In this document: positions 36,155-44,517 of the stretch, piece after piece
Layout: every line of letters starts with the position of its first letter
Numbering within the stretch: the stretch's first letter is position 1
Source: CAYPPG01 sp964412555
GTDB lineage: Bacteria; Hinthialibacterota; Hinthialibacteria; Hinthialibacterales; Hinthialibacteraceae
Direction of reading: 5' to 3'
Length of the DNA stretch: 64,000 nucleotides
NCBI GenBank assembly: GCA_964412555.1
Contig: CAYPPG010000021.1
Coordinates: 1-64,000 of the forward strand
Notes under the pieces: generated by a model
What the model saw: the letters and a program-made list of their open reading frames with translations, nothing else
The model's database searches: none
Told to the model about the DNA's origin: nothing
Made by a program: the position numbers and the translations under genes

Positions 36155-37891
36155 TCATTCCCATTGATCCAAAAAAGTCACAACAAAAACCAACGCTGAA
36201 TTCCAGCTAATGGAAGTTTCATTGGAAGCAAAACTTTCCTCTACATCCAGATATGTCAAAGAGGGCGGTGTCGCCTCATTATAGGTTCGCTTCAAAACAC
36301 TATCATTGAGAAACTGATTCGCCCCCCCGACAAGCAACCCAGGAATTGTGTCCTTCACTTTGTCGGTAATAAGGAAGAAATTATATGGATTCTTTGGCGG
36401 ATCGCTTCCATAGCCGGTTACAAAACACTTTGATAACGGATTTCGGCCCAAAACATAGTGCAATTGATCGTATGCCGAGTTTATGTATTCCGTGTGGGGA
36501 CGCACACTATGGGCAAGCAATAATAGAACTGCGTTTTGGAGGATTAAATTGTTCGATCCCCATGTGAATTCACCCGACTGGATACTCAAGCGATACCCGT
36601 CGGAATGGTTTTTTCCCGATAATGTATTTGCAAATGTAAGGACATCGTTAATGGCAATCTCTTTCAGGTCCTCATCAATAGTATCCTCAGTCGCCTGCAA
36701 AATCGATGCCGCCACCAACGGCATTACATTCCCCCAATAGCCGGTTGCAGAGAGAAACGGCGCCCGTCTTTCCGCTAGCGTAGAAACAATTTCCCGTATA
36801 CGATCTTCCCCGGTCGTACGGGATAGTTCGACAGCAGCCCAAAGCCGCTCATCGTCATCGTCGGGATCGCTGTACATTTTCGTACTCACCTCCGGTGGAT
36901 TCTTAAATCCCCCATCGGAAGGTCGCTTTTCCAGGAAACTCCATGCTCGTTGCGCCGCATTCAGACAACGGGCCGAGAATGTCGCATCATGTGGATGATA
37001 TAACCTCGAAGCTTTTGCAAAGAGTGCACAACAACTAGCGGTTGCAGCGGTTGAAATAGGAAGTATCACCCGGCTTTCATTCTTTTCCAAAGGAGAATGA
37101 GGGTTTCCGGATTCGAGCGAGGTCACTTTGTGATAAACTCCCCCACTCTCCGACTGCATCTTCAATAACCATTCGATTTCCCACCGAACTTCATCCAAAA
37201 TATCCGGAACTCCATTTCCACTTTCAGGAATGTTGATACTTCTATCCGGAAAAACATTTGGCATGATCTCATAAAGGGTCAGGAGCATACCCACAGAAAA
37301 TGCTCCGCTGGCCACATATTTCCCATAATCGCTGCCATCATGCCACCCCCCAGTTACGTCGATCAACTTTTTTTCAGCGTCCATGGTATCCGTAGCAGAA
37401 AAGATCATCCCATCTGTCTGATGGCAGATAGACCGATTCCATTCTCCTGCATATTTTTGCGATAGAGCGGCGCCACACCGCTGGTAATAAAAACTTCTCA
37501 TTGCATGATTTGACAAGGAACGAAAAAGATGAGGTTTTATTTGAAATGGATATGACTTTCCCAATCCCTCGACCTCTATGAAAAATGTGCCGGTTGCTTC
37601 CACAATGCTGAAGTCCACTGCCCATACATTTTCACCGCTTTCGCGATCACCCGCTTCCGCTAATTTCAACATGCCCTTCAATACAATCTTGTTCGTATCG
37701 GACTTCACAACATTGAACGGCAACCCCAAATTAGACGAGACGAATGCAATCTTGGGGGAGGCTGGCGAAAATCCGATTTGGTTTACATGAATAAACGGAG
37801 AAACTTGTTCCTCCTGAGATTGGCTGACAAAAGCAATAAACATCGCCGCGAGGAAATACAGTATTTTTATACTTATACTTATACTTTTCAT
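36155..37891 (-). CDS. glycoside hydrolase family 9 (endoglucanase-like), secreted
   Basis: 578 residues. Signal peptide (MKSISISIKILYFLAAMFIAFVSQ), an N-terminal Ig-like CelD_N domain (~30-115, HVNQIGFSPASPKIAFV), then the GH9 (alpha/alpha)6 barrel. The nucleophile-activating Asp pair is in GGWHDGSDYGKYV (~residue 183). YVLGRNPLSKCFVTGYG matches GH9 signature 1, although the usual His after PPKNP is Tyr/Asn-Phe. The acid Glu lies in NETSISWN (~558). GH9 enzymes cut beta-1,4-glucans such as cellulose with inversion; some are exo-glucosaminidases. The ribosome binding site is AGGAG. No carbohydrate-binding module or dockerin is present. Confidence 0.9.
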   Translation of the reverse strand: MKSISISIKILYFLAAMFIAFVSQSQEEQVSPFIHVNQIGFSPASPKIAFVSSNLGLPFNVVKSDTNKIVLKGMLKLAEAGDRESGENVWAVDFSIVEATGTFFIEVEGLGKSYPFQIKPHLFRSLSNHAMRSFYYQRCGAALSQKYAGEWNRSICHQTDGMIFSATDTMDAEKKLIDVTGGWHDGSDYGKYVASGAFSVGMLLTLYEIMPNVFPDRSINIPESGNGVPDILDEVRWEIEWLLKMQSESGGVYHKVTSLESGNPHSPLEKNESRVILPISTAATASCCALFAKASRLYHPHDATFSARCLNAAQRAWSFLEKRPSDGGFKNPPEVSTKMYSDPDDDDERLWAAVELSRTTGEDRIREIVSTLAERRAPFLSATGYWGNVMPLVAASILQATEDTIDEDLKEIAINDVLTFANTLSGKNHSDGYRLSIQSGEFTWGSNNLILQNAVLLLLAHSVRPHTEYINSAYDQLHYVLGRNPLSKCFVTGYGSDPPKNPYNFFLITDKVKDTIPGLLVGGANQFLNDSVLKRTYNEATPPSLTYLDVEESFASNETSISWNSALVFVVTFLDQWE

Positions 37892-38148
37892 TCTTTCTTT
37901 TTTCTCCTAAAGAATGGTTTGAAAAGACGAATATCCGGGAGCTTACTTTTCTTTTTAATGATCCAAGTTTTCCGTGGATTCCGATTTGGACACATTTTGC
38001 TTTTTTGAACGAGCGCATACTTCCTAATTATACTCCCCTTCTCCCGTCCGTTGCCGAAATGTGGTACCATTCGTTTGCTAGTTAAAATGAATAATAATAC
38101 CATTGGACTGAAAAGACCACATGAAAACGGTCAAATCGAGGTTTACCC

Positions 38149-39351
38149 ATGAAACGTATATTCTCCTGCCTTTTATTCTCGTTGCTCATGCCTTGTAACG
38201 GAATCGTATCCTACGCGGATACATTATTACTCCGTAGCGGCGATCAATTGATCGGGAAAATCATCTCCGAAGACTCCGAAAAATACTTTGTCGATGTGAA
38301 CGGGATTGTGTTGGAAGTCCGACGTTCGGACGTAACCTCAATAACTCGTAAAGATGATCTCTCTGGATATGAAAGCGGTGAATTTACCTCCCCCGACAGT
38401 GTTGGAGACACAACTGCAACAATTCCTCCTTTCGGGGACGAATCTTCTTTTCCCTCACAAACTCCGCAAACGGAAACTCCCACTCTCACTCCAACGCCTT
38501 TGCTTCCGGTCGTTCTCCCACAGGGAAAAGCGTATCAAGTAACAGGAAGCGGCGTTCGGTTCCGAGAAGGACCCAAACTGGATTATCCTGTTGTCTCGAC
38601 GCTTCTCAGCAGGACGATTTTGATCGAAATTGAAACGGCGGAAGGATGGCTGCACGCCAAAACGCTCGAAGGTGTCGAGGGATGGATCCATCCGAATTTC
38701 GTCACCCCGATGGAAAACCTTCCTTGCCTTGTCACCGGTGACCGTGTCAATGTACGTGAAGCACCAGGTGAAGTCTATCGCTCTCTCGGTTTGTTGAGAA
38801 AAGGGGACATCGTGCTGAAACTGGAGGAACGAACCGATTGGTGGAACGTGTTGACTTCCGATTCTATTGCCGGGTGGTGCAATAAAGAATATCTTTTCCC
38901 TCTTGAAAACGAGCGGATATACAAACCGAAAATGAGCGCAGTCCGAAACAGCGATGTCGGTACTCCTATCCTTTTCCAATCCATGCCCTCATCGAACGGA
39001 CAGCAAAAAGTCACCTTCACAGTTCGCGATGAAAACATTGTCGTTGCCGGAATTGCAAAAATAATCGTGTTCCATAAGGATAAAGAATTATTCGAACGCA
39101 AGGCGCCACTTTACGTCAGCCCCGATATCTTTCAACGCAGCCGAATGAAAGACTCTATGGCAATCATGAATACCGGCATGCCGGAACAATTGGCTGTCAA
39201 CTTCATCGGTGGTGATATCTTGACGATGCTTGGCCATCGTGTCAGCGAAGGGTGGCAGTATGAATTGACATTACCAGACTCCCAATCCATCCATTTCGGA
39301 TTCGTCGTTCAAGAAGGCCCTGCACATGGCACTCTCATTCTTGTCCCGTAG
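38149..39351 (+). CDS. exported protein with two SH3b domains
   Basis: 400 residues. A signal peptide ends near VSYADT. A short strand-rich domain follows (LRSGDQLIGKIISEDSEKYFVDVNGIVLEVRRSDV), of the kind that sits before SH3 repeats in many envelope proteins. A Thr/Pro-rich linker precedes two bacterial SH3 domains, ~126-182 (GSGVRFREGPKLDYPVVSTL...GWIHPNFV) and ~184-245 (GDRVNVREAPGEVYRSLGLL...GWCNKEYL). The C-terminal ~150 residues are unassigned. SH3b domains commonly bind peptidoglycan or cell-wall peptides. GAGGT precedes the ATG. Its 3' end overlaps the convergent DNA glycosylase gene by 17 bases. Confidence 0.82.
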   Translation: MKRIFSCLLFSLLMPCNGIVSYADTLLLRSGDQLIGKIISEDSEKYFVDVNGIVLEVRRSDVTSITRKDDLSGYESGEFTSPDSVGDTTATIPPFGDESSFPSQTPQTETPTLTPTPLLPVVLPQGKAYQVTGSGVRFREGPKLDYPVVSTLLSRTILIEIETAEGWLHAKTLEGVEGWIHPNFVTPMENLPCLVTGDRVNVREAPGEVYRSLGLLRKGDIVLKLEERTDWWNVLTSDSIAGWCNKEYLFPLENERIYKPKMSAVRNSDVGTPILFQSMPSSNGQQKVTFTVRDENIVVAGIAKIIVFHKDKELFERKAPLYVSPDIFQRSRMKDSMAIMNTGMPEQLAVNFIGGDILTMLGHRVSEGWQYELTLPDSQSIHFGFVVQEGPAHGTLILVP

Positions 39352-40015
39352 AAGTGATTTCCAGAAAACCTTCCGGTAAATACGTCTTTAAGGGGCATTC
39401 TTCACACTTCGCCGTTCGCCTGCAATAGCTGTTTCCTACCGCAACGATCTGTGCATGAAAATCTTTGTACAATTCCACATCTCTCGGCAAATTCTGTTCA
39501 AAATACCTGCGCATCTCCTCATACTTCACTCCTTCTTCCATCCATCCATGCCGTGTCAACACCCGATATGTGTATAAATCCACGACAAAAACCGGGTGAT
39601 TACCCGCATACAGTAGTATCGAATCGGCGGTTTCCGGTCCGATGCCGTTCACAGAAAGTAATTGTTCCCGTAACCGTGATGTTTCTTCGCGAAACATACG
39701 AGATACACTGCCGGCATGGTTTGATTTGAGAAACGAGATGAATTCCTTGATCTTCTTGGCTTTCTGATTGAAATACCCGGATGAACGAATCCGCTCAGCA
39801 AGTTCTTCCTGCGGAATCGCGGAAAGACCTTTATACGATAAAACGTTCTCCTTTTTCAAATTGGAAATCGCTTTCTCCACATTTTTCCAGGCGGTATTCT
39901 GCGTTAAAATCGCACCGGTAATAATTTCTATCTTTGTCTCTCCCGGCCACCATCCGCGATGACCAAAATGATTCTTCAGCGTCTGATACACTGCAAGCAA
40001 TTGATCTTGATTCAT
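39335..40015 (-). CDS. endonuclease III-like DNA glycosylase
   Basis: 226 residues, HhH-GPD fold. The helix-hairpin-helix VNGIGPETADSILLYA is followed by the catalytic Asp in VFVVDLYTYRVLTRHG. The Lys that gives endonuclease III its lyase activity (GxGRKTAN) is Glu here, which suggests a monofunctional glycosylase, as in MagIII-type 3-methyladenine glycosylases. The C-terminal iron-sulfur motif is incomplete: YCRRTAKCEEC supplies three Cys, and the fourth is missing after PLKTYL. Its role is base excision repair, probably of alkylated bases. It stands alone and converges with the SH3b gene. Confidence 0.85.
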   Translation of the reverse strand: MNQDQLLAVYQTLKNHFGHRGWWPGETKIEIITGAILTQNTAWKNVEKAISNLKKENVLSYKGLSAIPQEELAERIRSSGYFNQKAKKIKEFISFLKSNHAGSVSRMFREETSRLREQLLSVNGIGPETADSILLYAGNHPVFVVDLYTYRVLTRHGWMEEGVKYEEMRRYFEQNLPRDVELYKDFHAQIVAVGNSYCRRTAKCEECPLKTYLPEGFLEITSTGQE

Positions 40016-40100
40016 TCTCTACACGAACACCTTCCATCTCCAATTCATCCCCGCTTATTGTAACTTCCTCTTCTCTTTTATCCAATTCGCGAAATTTCTC

Positions 40101-40131
40101 TTGACTTTTTGAATAATGAGCATATACTCAT
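40101..40131 (+). promoter_or_regulatory. promoter with overlapping palindromic operator
   Basis: TTGACT (40101-40106), a 16-base spacer and TATACT (40123-40128) form a strong -35/-10 pair. The -10 element lies inside an inverted repeat, ATGAG-CATATA-CTCAT (40116-40131). A regulator bound there would block RNA polymerase. The start codon of the DUF5320 gene is 31 bases further on with AAAGGAG before it. Overlap of operator and -10 implies repression. Confidence 0.72.
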
Positions 40132-40161
40132 AATTAAGACTACTAGAAAGGAGACAAAACC

Positions 40162-40479
40162 ATGCCAGGTTTTGACAGAAGAGGACCGCAAGGACAAGGA
40201 CCCATGACAGGAAGAGGATTAGGGTATTGCGGTTCCGGAATGACAACCAATCCCCAACTCGCCGGTGCGGGTCGTGGAGGCCGACCGTTCGGCGGAGGCC
40301 GTGGGCGTTGCTTCGGCGGAGGCCGTGGCGGATGGTGGAATGGCTGGGCCGCACCACCTCAACCGATGGAATACCAAGAAGCGGCAAGCGCACCTGCACT
40401 CGAACAATTTGAAGAGTTAAAACGTGAAAACGAAGAACTCAGGAAAAAACTCGATGAATTGTTGAACAAAAATTCATAA
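40162..40479 (+). CDS. DUF5320 family protein
   Basis: 105 residues. The N-terminus MPGFDRRGPQGQGPMTGRG is diagnostic of DUF5320; a Gly/Arg-rich middle (GGGRGRCFGGGRGG) and a C-terminal coiled coil (FEELKRENEELRKKLDELL) follow. Function is unknown. In other genomes such genes lie with NifX/NifB-like dinitrogenase cofactor-type proteins and Mrp/NBP35-like ATPases, suggesting a metal or redox context. None of those partners is here. Two cysteines (YCGSG, RCFGG) could bind metal. It has a strong promoter with an operator and its own terminator. Confidence 0.85.
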   Translation: MPGFDRRGPQGQGPMTGRGLGYCGSGMTTNPQLAGAGRGGRPFGGGRGRCFGGGRGGWWNGWAAPPQPMEYQEAASAPALEQFEELKRENEELRKKLDELLNKNS

Positions 40480-40535
40480 TGCAGAAATTGGCAAGGAAAG
40501 CCACTTTCAAATCTTGTTTTGAAGAAAGGAGACGA

Positions 40536-40616
40536 ATGATCAAAAAGCATTTGGGTGTCTGTCTGCGCGCCCTTGCGCTTGGAGAGAGAATGAGAGGCAC
40601 GCCCGGTTGCCGGTAA
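40536..40616 (+). CDS. possible 26-residue peptide
   Basis: Starts MIKKHLGVCLRALALG and ends GTPGCR. AAAGGAG six bases before the ATG is as good as any ribosome binding site in the window. The last third of the frame runs into the stem and loop of the terminator that follows DUF5320, so ribosomes translating it would open the hairpin. It could be a real small protein, an attenuator-like leader peptide or chance. Two Cys and a basic, partly hydrophobic composition are all that can be seen. Confidence 0.35.
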   Translation: MIKKHLGVCLRALALGERMRGTPGCR

Positions 40617-40642
40617 ACATCATTCTCTCTCCTTTTTCTTTC
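40581..40642 (+). terminator. large terminator hairpin after DUF5320 region
   Basis: GGAGAGAGAATG (40581-40592) pairs perfectly with CATTCTCTCTCC (40621-40632). The 28-base loop holds a small inner GGCA/TGCC stem. TTTTTCTTTC follows on the plus strand. On the minus strand no T run follows, so it terminates plus-strand transcripts and only weakly, if at all, the convergent nagB gene. Confidence 0.75.
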
Positions 40643-40647
40643 CTGGA

Positions 40648-41421
40648 TTATGTGGAAAGCAAGGAAGCGGCAGGTTGATCCAGCCGGAGAAACGCATCGG
40701 TATGCGTTCGTAGTATAGAGGCAGGGCAACTTGTTTGAATGGGTCCATAGAGAGCATTTTTCACGGCTTCCGCCTTGCGTTCATCCGGGACAACACAATT
40801 GACTGTCTTCGCTTGCATAATTGCCGGCACGGTTAATGAAAGAGCGAATTTGGGAACGTTATCAAAAGACGGGAACCAACCTTCACCGTACTGCTGGTTG
40901 CGGCACGGTTCATCCAATTCCACCACTTTAACCAATTTCGGATCCTTAAAATCAGCTACCGGTGGATCATTGAATGCAATGTGTCCATTTTCACCGATTC
41001 CGATGCAGGCCAGATCGATTTCCCCACGGGTAAGTACTTTTGAATAACGTTCACACTCTTCGTCTAATTTATCCACGCATCCGTCCAAATAATGTACCGT
41101 TGCCGGATTCACTTTGTTAAATAACCGTTCCCGCAGATAACAGCGAAAACTAGCGGGATGGTCATCACTCAATCCGACATATTCATCCAGATGAAAAGCC
41201 TCGACCGACTCCCATGGAATTTCTTTTTCACACAAGGCCGCAAGAAACTCAAATTGTGACGCGCCTGTAGCGAAAATAACGCGCGCTTTTCCTTTGGAAG
41301 AAACAACCTCTTTGATTTTGTTTTCCACAAAGTCCGCGGACGCTGCACCCAATACTTCTTTATTATCGTACACAAGTACATTCAATTGATCAAATTGAAA
41401 TTCATTCCTCGGTTTCAGCAT
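40648..41421 (-). CDS. nagB: glucosamine-6-phosphate deaminase
   Basis: 257 residues. NagB isomerises and deaminates glucosamine 6-phosphate to fructose 6-phosphate plus ammonia. Motifs: FATGASQFEFLAAL (sugar phosphate loop, variant of the usual TGxTP), FHLDEYVGL with the active-site Asp, and GIGENGHIAFNDP. GGAG lies 7 bases before the ATG. It is 33 bases downstream of a glycosidase-like gene on the same strand, so the pair probably serves amino-sugar use. Cytoplasmic. Confidence 0.92.
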   Translation of the reverse strand: MLKPRNEFQFDQLNVLVYDNKEVLGAASADFVENKIKEVVSSKGKARVIFATGASQFEFLAALCEKEIPWESVEAFHLDEYVGLSDDHPASFRCYLRERLFNKVNPATVHYLDGCVDKLDEECERYSKVLTRGEIDLACIGIGENGHIAFNDPPVADFKDPKLVKVVELDEPCRNQQYGEGWFPSFDNVPKFALSLTVPAIMQAKTVNCVVPDERKAEAVKNALYGPIQTSCPASILRTHTDAFLRLDQPAASLLST

Positions 41422-41454
41422 TGTATTTCTCCATATATAGAATAAACAAGTCTC

Positions 41455-42909
41455 TCAATCACCACTTATCATTTTGACACGTTGCCGGAACAACTGAAGA
41501 CGCGGCTCCGCGAGAGGCTTCATTTTTTGTTGAATCCGCTTTTCCGCATCGTCCAATTCCTGATTCAATTCTTTAACAATTTCACCGGTTATTTCTGATC
41601 CTACTTCTACAAATTCCAACGTTTCTATGAAACGTCTTATATACGGAGCAGCACCGGCACCAAAATACCATTGTCCGTATTGTTCCAGTATATCACCAAG
41701 TTCCGGCTGGGGTGACCAGCAAAGAGTCGACCACACGAAACGTTGAAGTTCATCCTCCGGCAACGAGGAAATCCCGATCGCTCCGTAAGAAAACGGAGCG
41801 GTTTCATAAAAACGTTTCGCTAATCTCTTCGTGGAAGTCAAAATTGTAAATTCATTTTTTCTCTTCTCTTTTTCAGTGAATCGAGAAGAAGATTTTGGAG
41901 ACAAAAATGTCATGACCACTAATAGCATATCAAAAGGCATCTCGAGCCGAATCATATCATCGCAATCCGGAAGAGGGCCGGAAATGATTGCACGCGCCAT
42001 TTTGCCCAAATCGTTTTCCTGGAAAAGTACATCCAGTTCTTCCTCACCCAAACCACTGGTACCTAGCCATAGTTCCGTTGATAGAGAATCCAACTTCACT
42101 TTTTGGCAGATTTGCCTTGTATAAACAATCAACTCCTGGGGATTGCACTTCTCCAACGAAGTTGAACATGAAAGATCTTTCAAGGTGGATATCCACATAA
42201 TATCAGTATCGGTAATCAATTTTCTTATCTCCATCTCATGCCCGTAAACAGAACAATCTGAAGGAAGTGCAGTACGCGATATCTTTTTTAAATTGAGTTG
42301 ATCTGTGAATGTTACTAATTGAGACTGAAAATGGGGGGATTTCTGAATCCCTGGGGATTCAGGGAAATGAATGCCAACAGCGTTGTTCCCCAAGAGAGCA
42401 AAATCTTGAAGCAATGATTTCCAATGTTCGAACGATTGTTCCACACCATCAAAGAATACACCGCGCAATGGAACGAGCGGTTGAAGATCGATTCCAGAAT
42501 CAACCATTTCAATGGAATTTTCAAAAATTTTCATCCGCCGCAAAATTGCCCCTACGCCGAAATTCGCAGCAGATTCCGAACCACACAAAATAACTGCAAC
42601 CGGGAACTTCCATTCGCTCAGTATTCGAATATGGATATGTTCGGCATAATCTGAATGTGACCGGATTGTCATTCGTTCCAATTTTTCCAAAATGACATCC
42701 GGTAATGTCTCAAGCGTTCCCATCACGATAAAGAAAGAAATGTTTTGCTTACCTTGACCGGGAATCCAATCGTGAACTACATTCACTCGCACATCGATCC
42801 GTTCCTGCAAATGACTGCTGAACAAATCCACGGCTCTAGCAAAATGCTCCTCTTGAAGAGAGGGGATACTCACACAAATCTGAGAATTCTTTGGTATAGT
42901 AATATTCAC
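41455..42909 (-). CDS. glycosidase-like protein (GH20/GH84-like N-terminal region), function unproven
   Basis: 484 residues from a GTG. The segment VAVILCGSESAANFGVGAILRRMKI (~residues 106-130), followed by PLRGVFFDG, is like the alpha/beta domain and barrel entry of GH20, GH84 and GH67 enzymes, where the loop reads G..SR...YG...L. The catalytic Asp-Glu pair of GH20 is not evident in the shortened barrel, and no signal peptide is seen. The C-terminal ~80 residues (ILEQYGQWYFGAGAAPYIRRFIETLE) form a helical domain. Operon position before nagB suggests amino-sugar metabolism. It may be a cytoplasmic enzyme or a non-catalytic relative. Confidence 0.5.
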   Translation of the reverse strand: MNITIPKNSQICVSIPSLQEEHFARAVDLFSSHLQERIDVRVNVVHDWIPGQGKQNISFFIVMGTLETLPDVILEKLERMTIRSHSDYAEHIHIRILSEWKFPVAVILCGSESAANFGVGAILRRMKIFENSIEMVDSGIDLQPLVPLRGVFFDGVEQSFEHWKSLLQDFALLGNNAVGIHFPESPGIQKSPHFQSQLVTFTDQLNLKKISRTALPSDCSVYGHEMEIRKLITDTDIMWISTLKDLSCSTSLEKCNPQELIVYTRQICQKVKLDSLSTELWLGTSGLGEEELDVLFQENDLGKMARAIISGPLPDCDDMIRLEMPFDMLLVVMTFLSPKSSSRFTEKEKRKNEFTILTSTKRLAKRFYETAPFSYGAIGISSLPEDELQRFVWSTLCWSPQPELGDILEQYGQWYFGAGAAPYIRRFIETLEFVEVGSEITGEIVKELNQELDDAEKRIQQKMKPLAEPRLQLFRQRVKMISGD

Positions 42910-43016
42910 CTTGAACTAACAACATGCGTGGTTTTATCCTCCACGTCTGTTTCTCCTTGTCAATCGCTTCCTTCAATTACTATACTGTTTGTAACAAATT
43001 CCGTGAAGGAAATACC

Positions 43017-44024
43017 ATGATGAAATCCATATCCATGCAAATAACACTGGCGATACTCCTATTGCTTTCCCACAATTGCGGTAAATACGAGGCGAAACCG
43101 AAAATCACATTCAGTCATATCCTGAGCGATCAATCGGAATGGCACGTCGGAGCGGCAAAATGGAAAGAACTTGTCGAAGAGAAACTGGGCGATCAATTGT
43201 CGATACGCCTAGTGACAAACTCCTCTCTTTCGAAAAACAATCAACGAACCGAGTTGGAGATGGTACAAGCCGGAACACTCGGCGGCTCTTGGGAATCCTC
43301 CATTCTCCTAACCATCATCGATCCACGATGGACAGTCTGGTCTCTGCCATGGCTGTTCGATTCCTACGAAGAGGCGTCGAAAATTTTCGATTCGGAACTT
43401 GGAAAGGAAATGCTCGCATCACTAGAAGACAAAGGAATCATTGGCTTGGCCTATGGCTTCAACGGATTTCGCAGGCTAACCAACAACACGCGTCCCGTCG
43501 CAACGATTCATGATATCGAAGGTCTCAAAATCCGCGTGCCAGCGATTCAAATGTACACCGCGCTTTTTCGTCTTTGGGGCGCAGACCCGAGCCAAATGAA
43601 CTTCGGCGATTTGATCGTCGCTCTGCGCGAAGGTGCAATGGACGGACAAGAAAATCCCCTTCATGTCATTCGTTCATCCGGGTTGTATGAGCTTCAGAAA
43701 CATCTAACCCATTGGGAATATTCCTTCGATCCGATTATCTTCTGTATCAGCAAACAAGTTTGGGATAAACTAACACCGGAACAACAAAATGTGATTCGGA
43801 AAGCCGCCGAAGAAGCATCGGCGTTTCAACGGGAAACGGTAATCCAAAATGAAAAAAAACACCTGGATTTTTCGAAAGAAAATGGCGTGGACATAACCAT
43901 TCCACATCCCTCGGCCATTGCGGAATTCAAGAAAGCATCAGTGCCGATTTATGAAGAATACGAAAAGGAAATCGGCGCATCACTGCTAAAACGCTTTTTA
44001 AAAGAAACAGAATACGAAAAATGA
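43017..44024 (+). CDS. TRAP transporter substrate-binding protein (DctP family)
   Basis: 335 residues. The start at 43017 has GAAGGA upstream and begins a signal sequence (MMKSISMQITLAILLLLSHNCG); the Cys suggests a lipoprotein, though Asn before it is unusual. The DctP fold follows: KITFSHILSDQSEWHVGAAKWKELVEEKLGD, GLKIRVPAIQMYTALFRLWGADP (substrate-binding Arg region) and EGAMDGQENPL. DctP captures carboxylates or sugar acids in the periplasm and delivers them to the DctQM membrane complex. A small-permease gene follows, but no large permease is present. Confidence 0.9.
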   Translation: MMKSISMQITLAILLLLSHNCGKYEAKPKITFSHILSDQSEWHVGAAKWKELVEEKLGDQLSIRLVTNSSLSKNNQRTELEMVQAGTLGGSWESSILLTIIDPRWTVWSLPWLFDSYEEASKIFDSELGKEMLASLEDKGIIGLAYGFNGFRRLTNNTRPVATIHDIEGLKIRVPAIQMYTALFRLWGADPSQMNFGDLIVALREGAMDGQENPLHVIRSSGLYELQKHLTHWEYSFDPIIFCISKQVWDKLTPEQQNVIRKAAEEASAFQRETVIQNEKKHLDFSKENGVDITIPHPSAIAEFKKASVPIYEEYEKEIGASLLKRFLKETEYEK

Positions 44025-44062
44025 AAGTAGGGTGGGTTGAACAACGTGAAACCCACCATTTC
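44023..44062. repeat. palindromic repeat (GGTGGGTT...AACCCACC type)
   Basis: GGTGGGTT (44031-44038) pairs with AACCCACC (44050-44057), flanked by GAAA/TTTC. The core GTAGGGTGGGTTGAAC...GTGAAACCCACC is a dispersed intergenic repeat known from many environmental genomes. It lies between dctP and dctQ and could modulate the downstream gene's expression. Confidence 0.72.
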
Positions 44063-44076
44063 AGCAAAGGAAATAA

Positions 44077-44517
44077 ATGAGATATATATTCGAAGAACGA
44101 CTACTCGTCTGTATCATCTTGATTCAGGTTTTCTTCGTTTGCCTGGGTGTCTTGTCCCGTTATGCCTTCGGTTGGTCACTCTCGTTTACAGAAGAGTTGA
44201 CACGTTATCTCATCGTCTGGCTGGCTTGTTTGGGTTTCCCGGCATGTGTCGCTCGAAAAGAAATGATCCGCTTTCAATGGCCATGGAAAAAATCGTCGAA
44301 GTTCTACCTTCTTACTCGCTATGTAAGTGGAGCGGCAAGTGTTGTCTTTTTTATTGTTTTACTTGTTTCATCCTTGAAAATGATCCTTCTCCAATGGCGT
44401 TTCGAACAAAAAACAAGTGTGATGGGATGGCCCATTTTATGGGTCAGTATCGCGCTCCCGCTTTGTTGTGTACTATATATTTACAGAATGTCTTCAAAAA
44501 CCAACCGAAATACCTGA
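44077..44517 (+). CDS. TRAP transporter small permease (DctQ family)
   Basis: 146 residues with four hydrophobic segments; RYAFGWSLSFTEELTRYLIVWLACLG is the family core. AAAGGA lies before the ATG. The small permease joins the binding protein to the large permease DctM, which should follow but is absent. The last 43 codons exist again at 45380-45508. The gene's final 24 bases overlap the end of the convergent phosphatase gene. This suggests its 3' end was replaced by the tail brought in with the adjacent cassette. It may still be a complete small permease. Confidence 0.85.
   Translation: MRYIFEERLLVCIILIQVFFVCLGVLSRYAFGWSLSFTEELTRYLIVWLACLGFPACVARKEMIRFQWPWKKSSKFYLLTRYVSGAASVVFFIVLLVSSLKMILLQWRFEQKTSVMGWPILWVSIALPLCCVLYIYRMSSKTNRNT
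44389..44517 (+). repeat. dctQ-tail direct repeat, left copy
   Basis: 129 bases forming the 3' end of dctQ. The first 27 bases are identical to the right copy at 45380, and the rest is about 80% alike by eye. Both copies keep the same reading frame and length up to the stop codon. The period between them is 991 bases. Confidence 0.85.
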
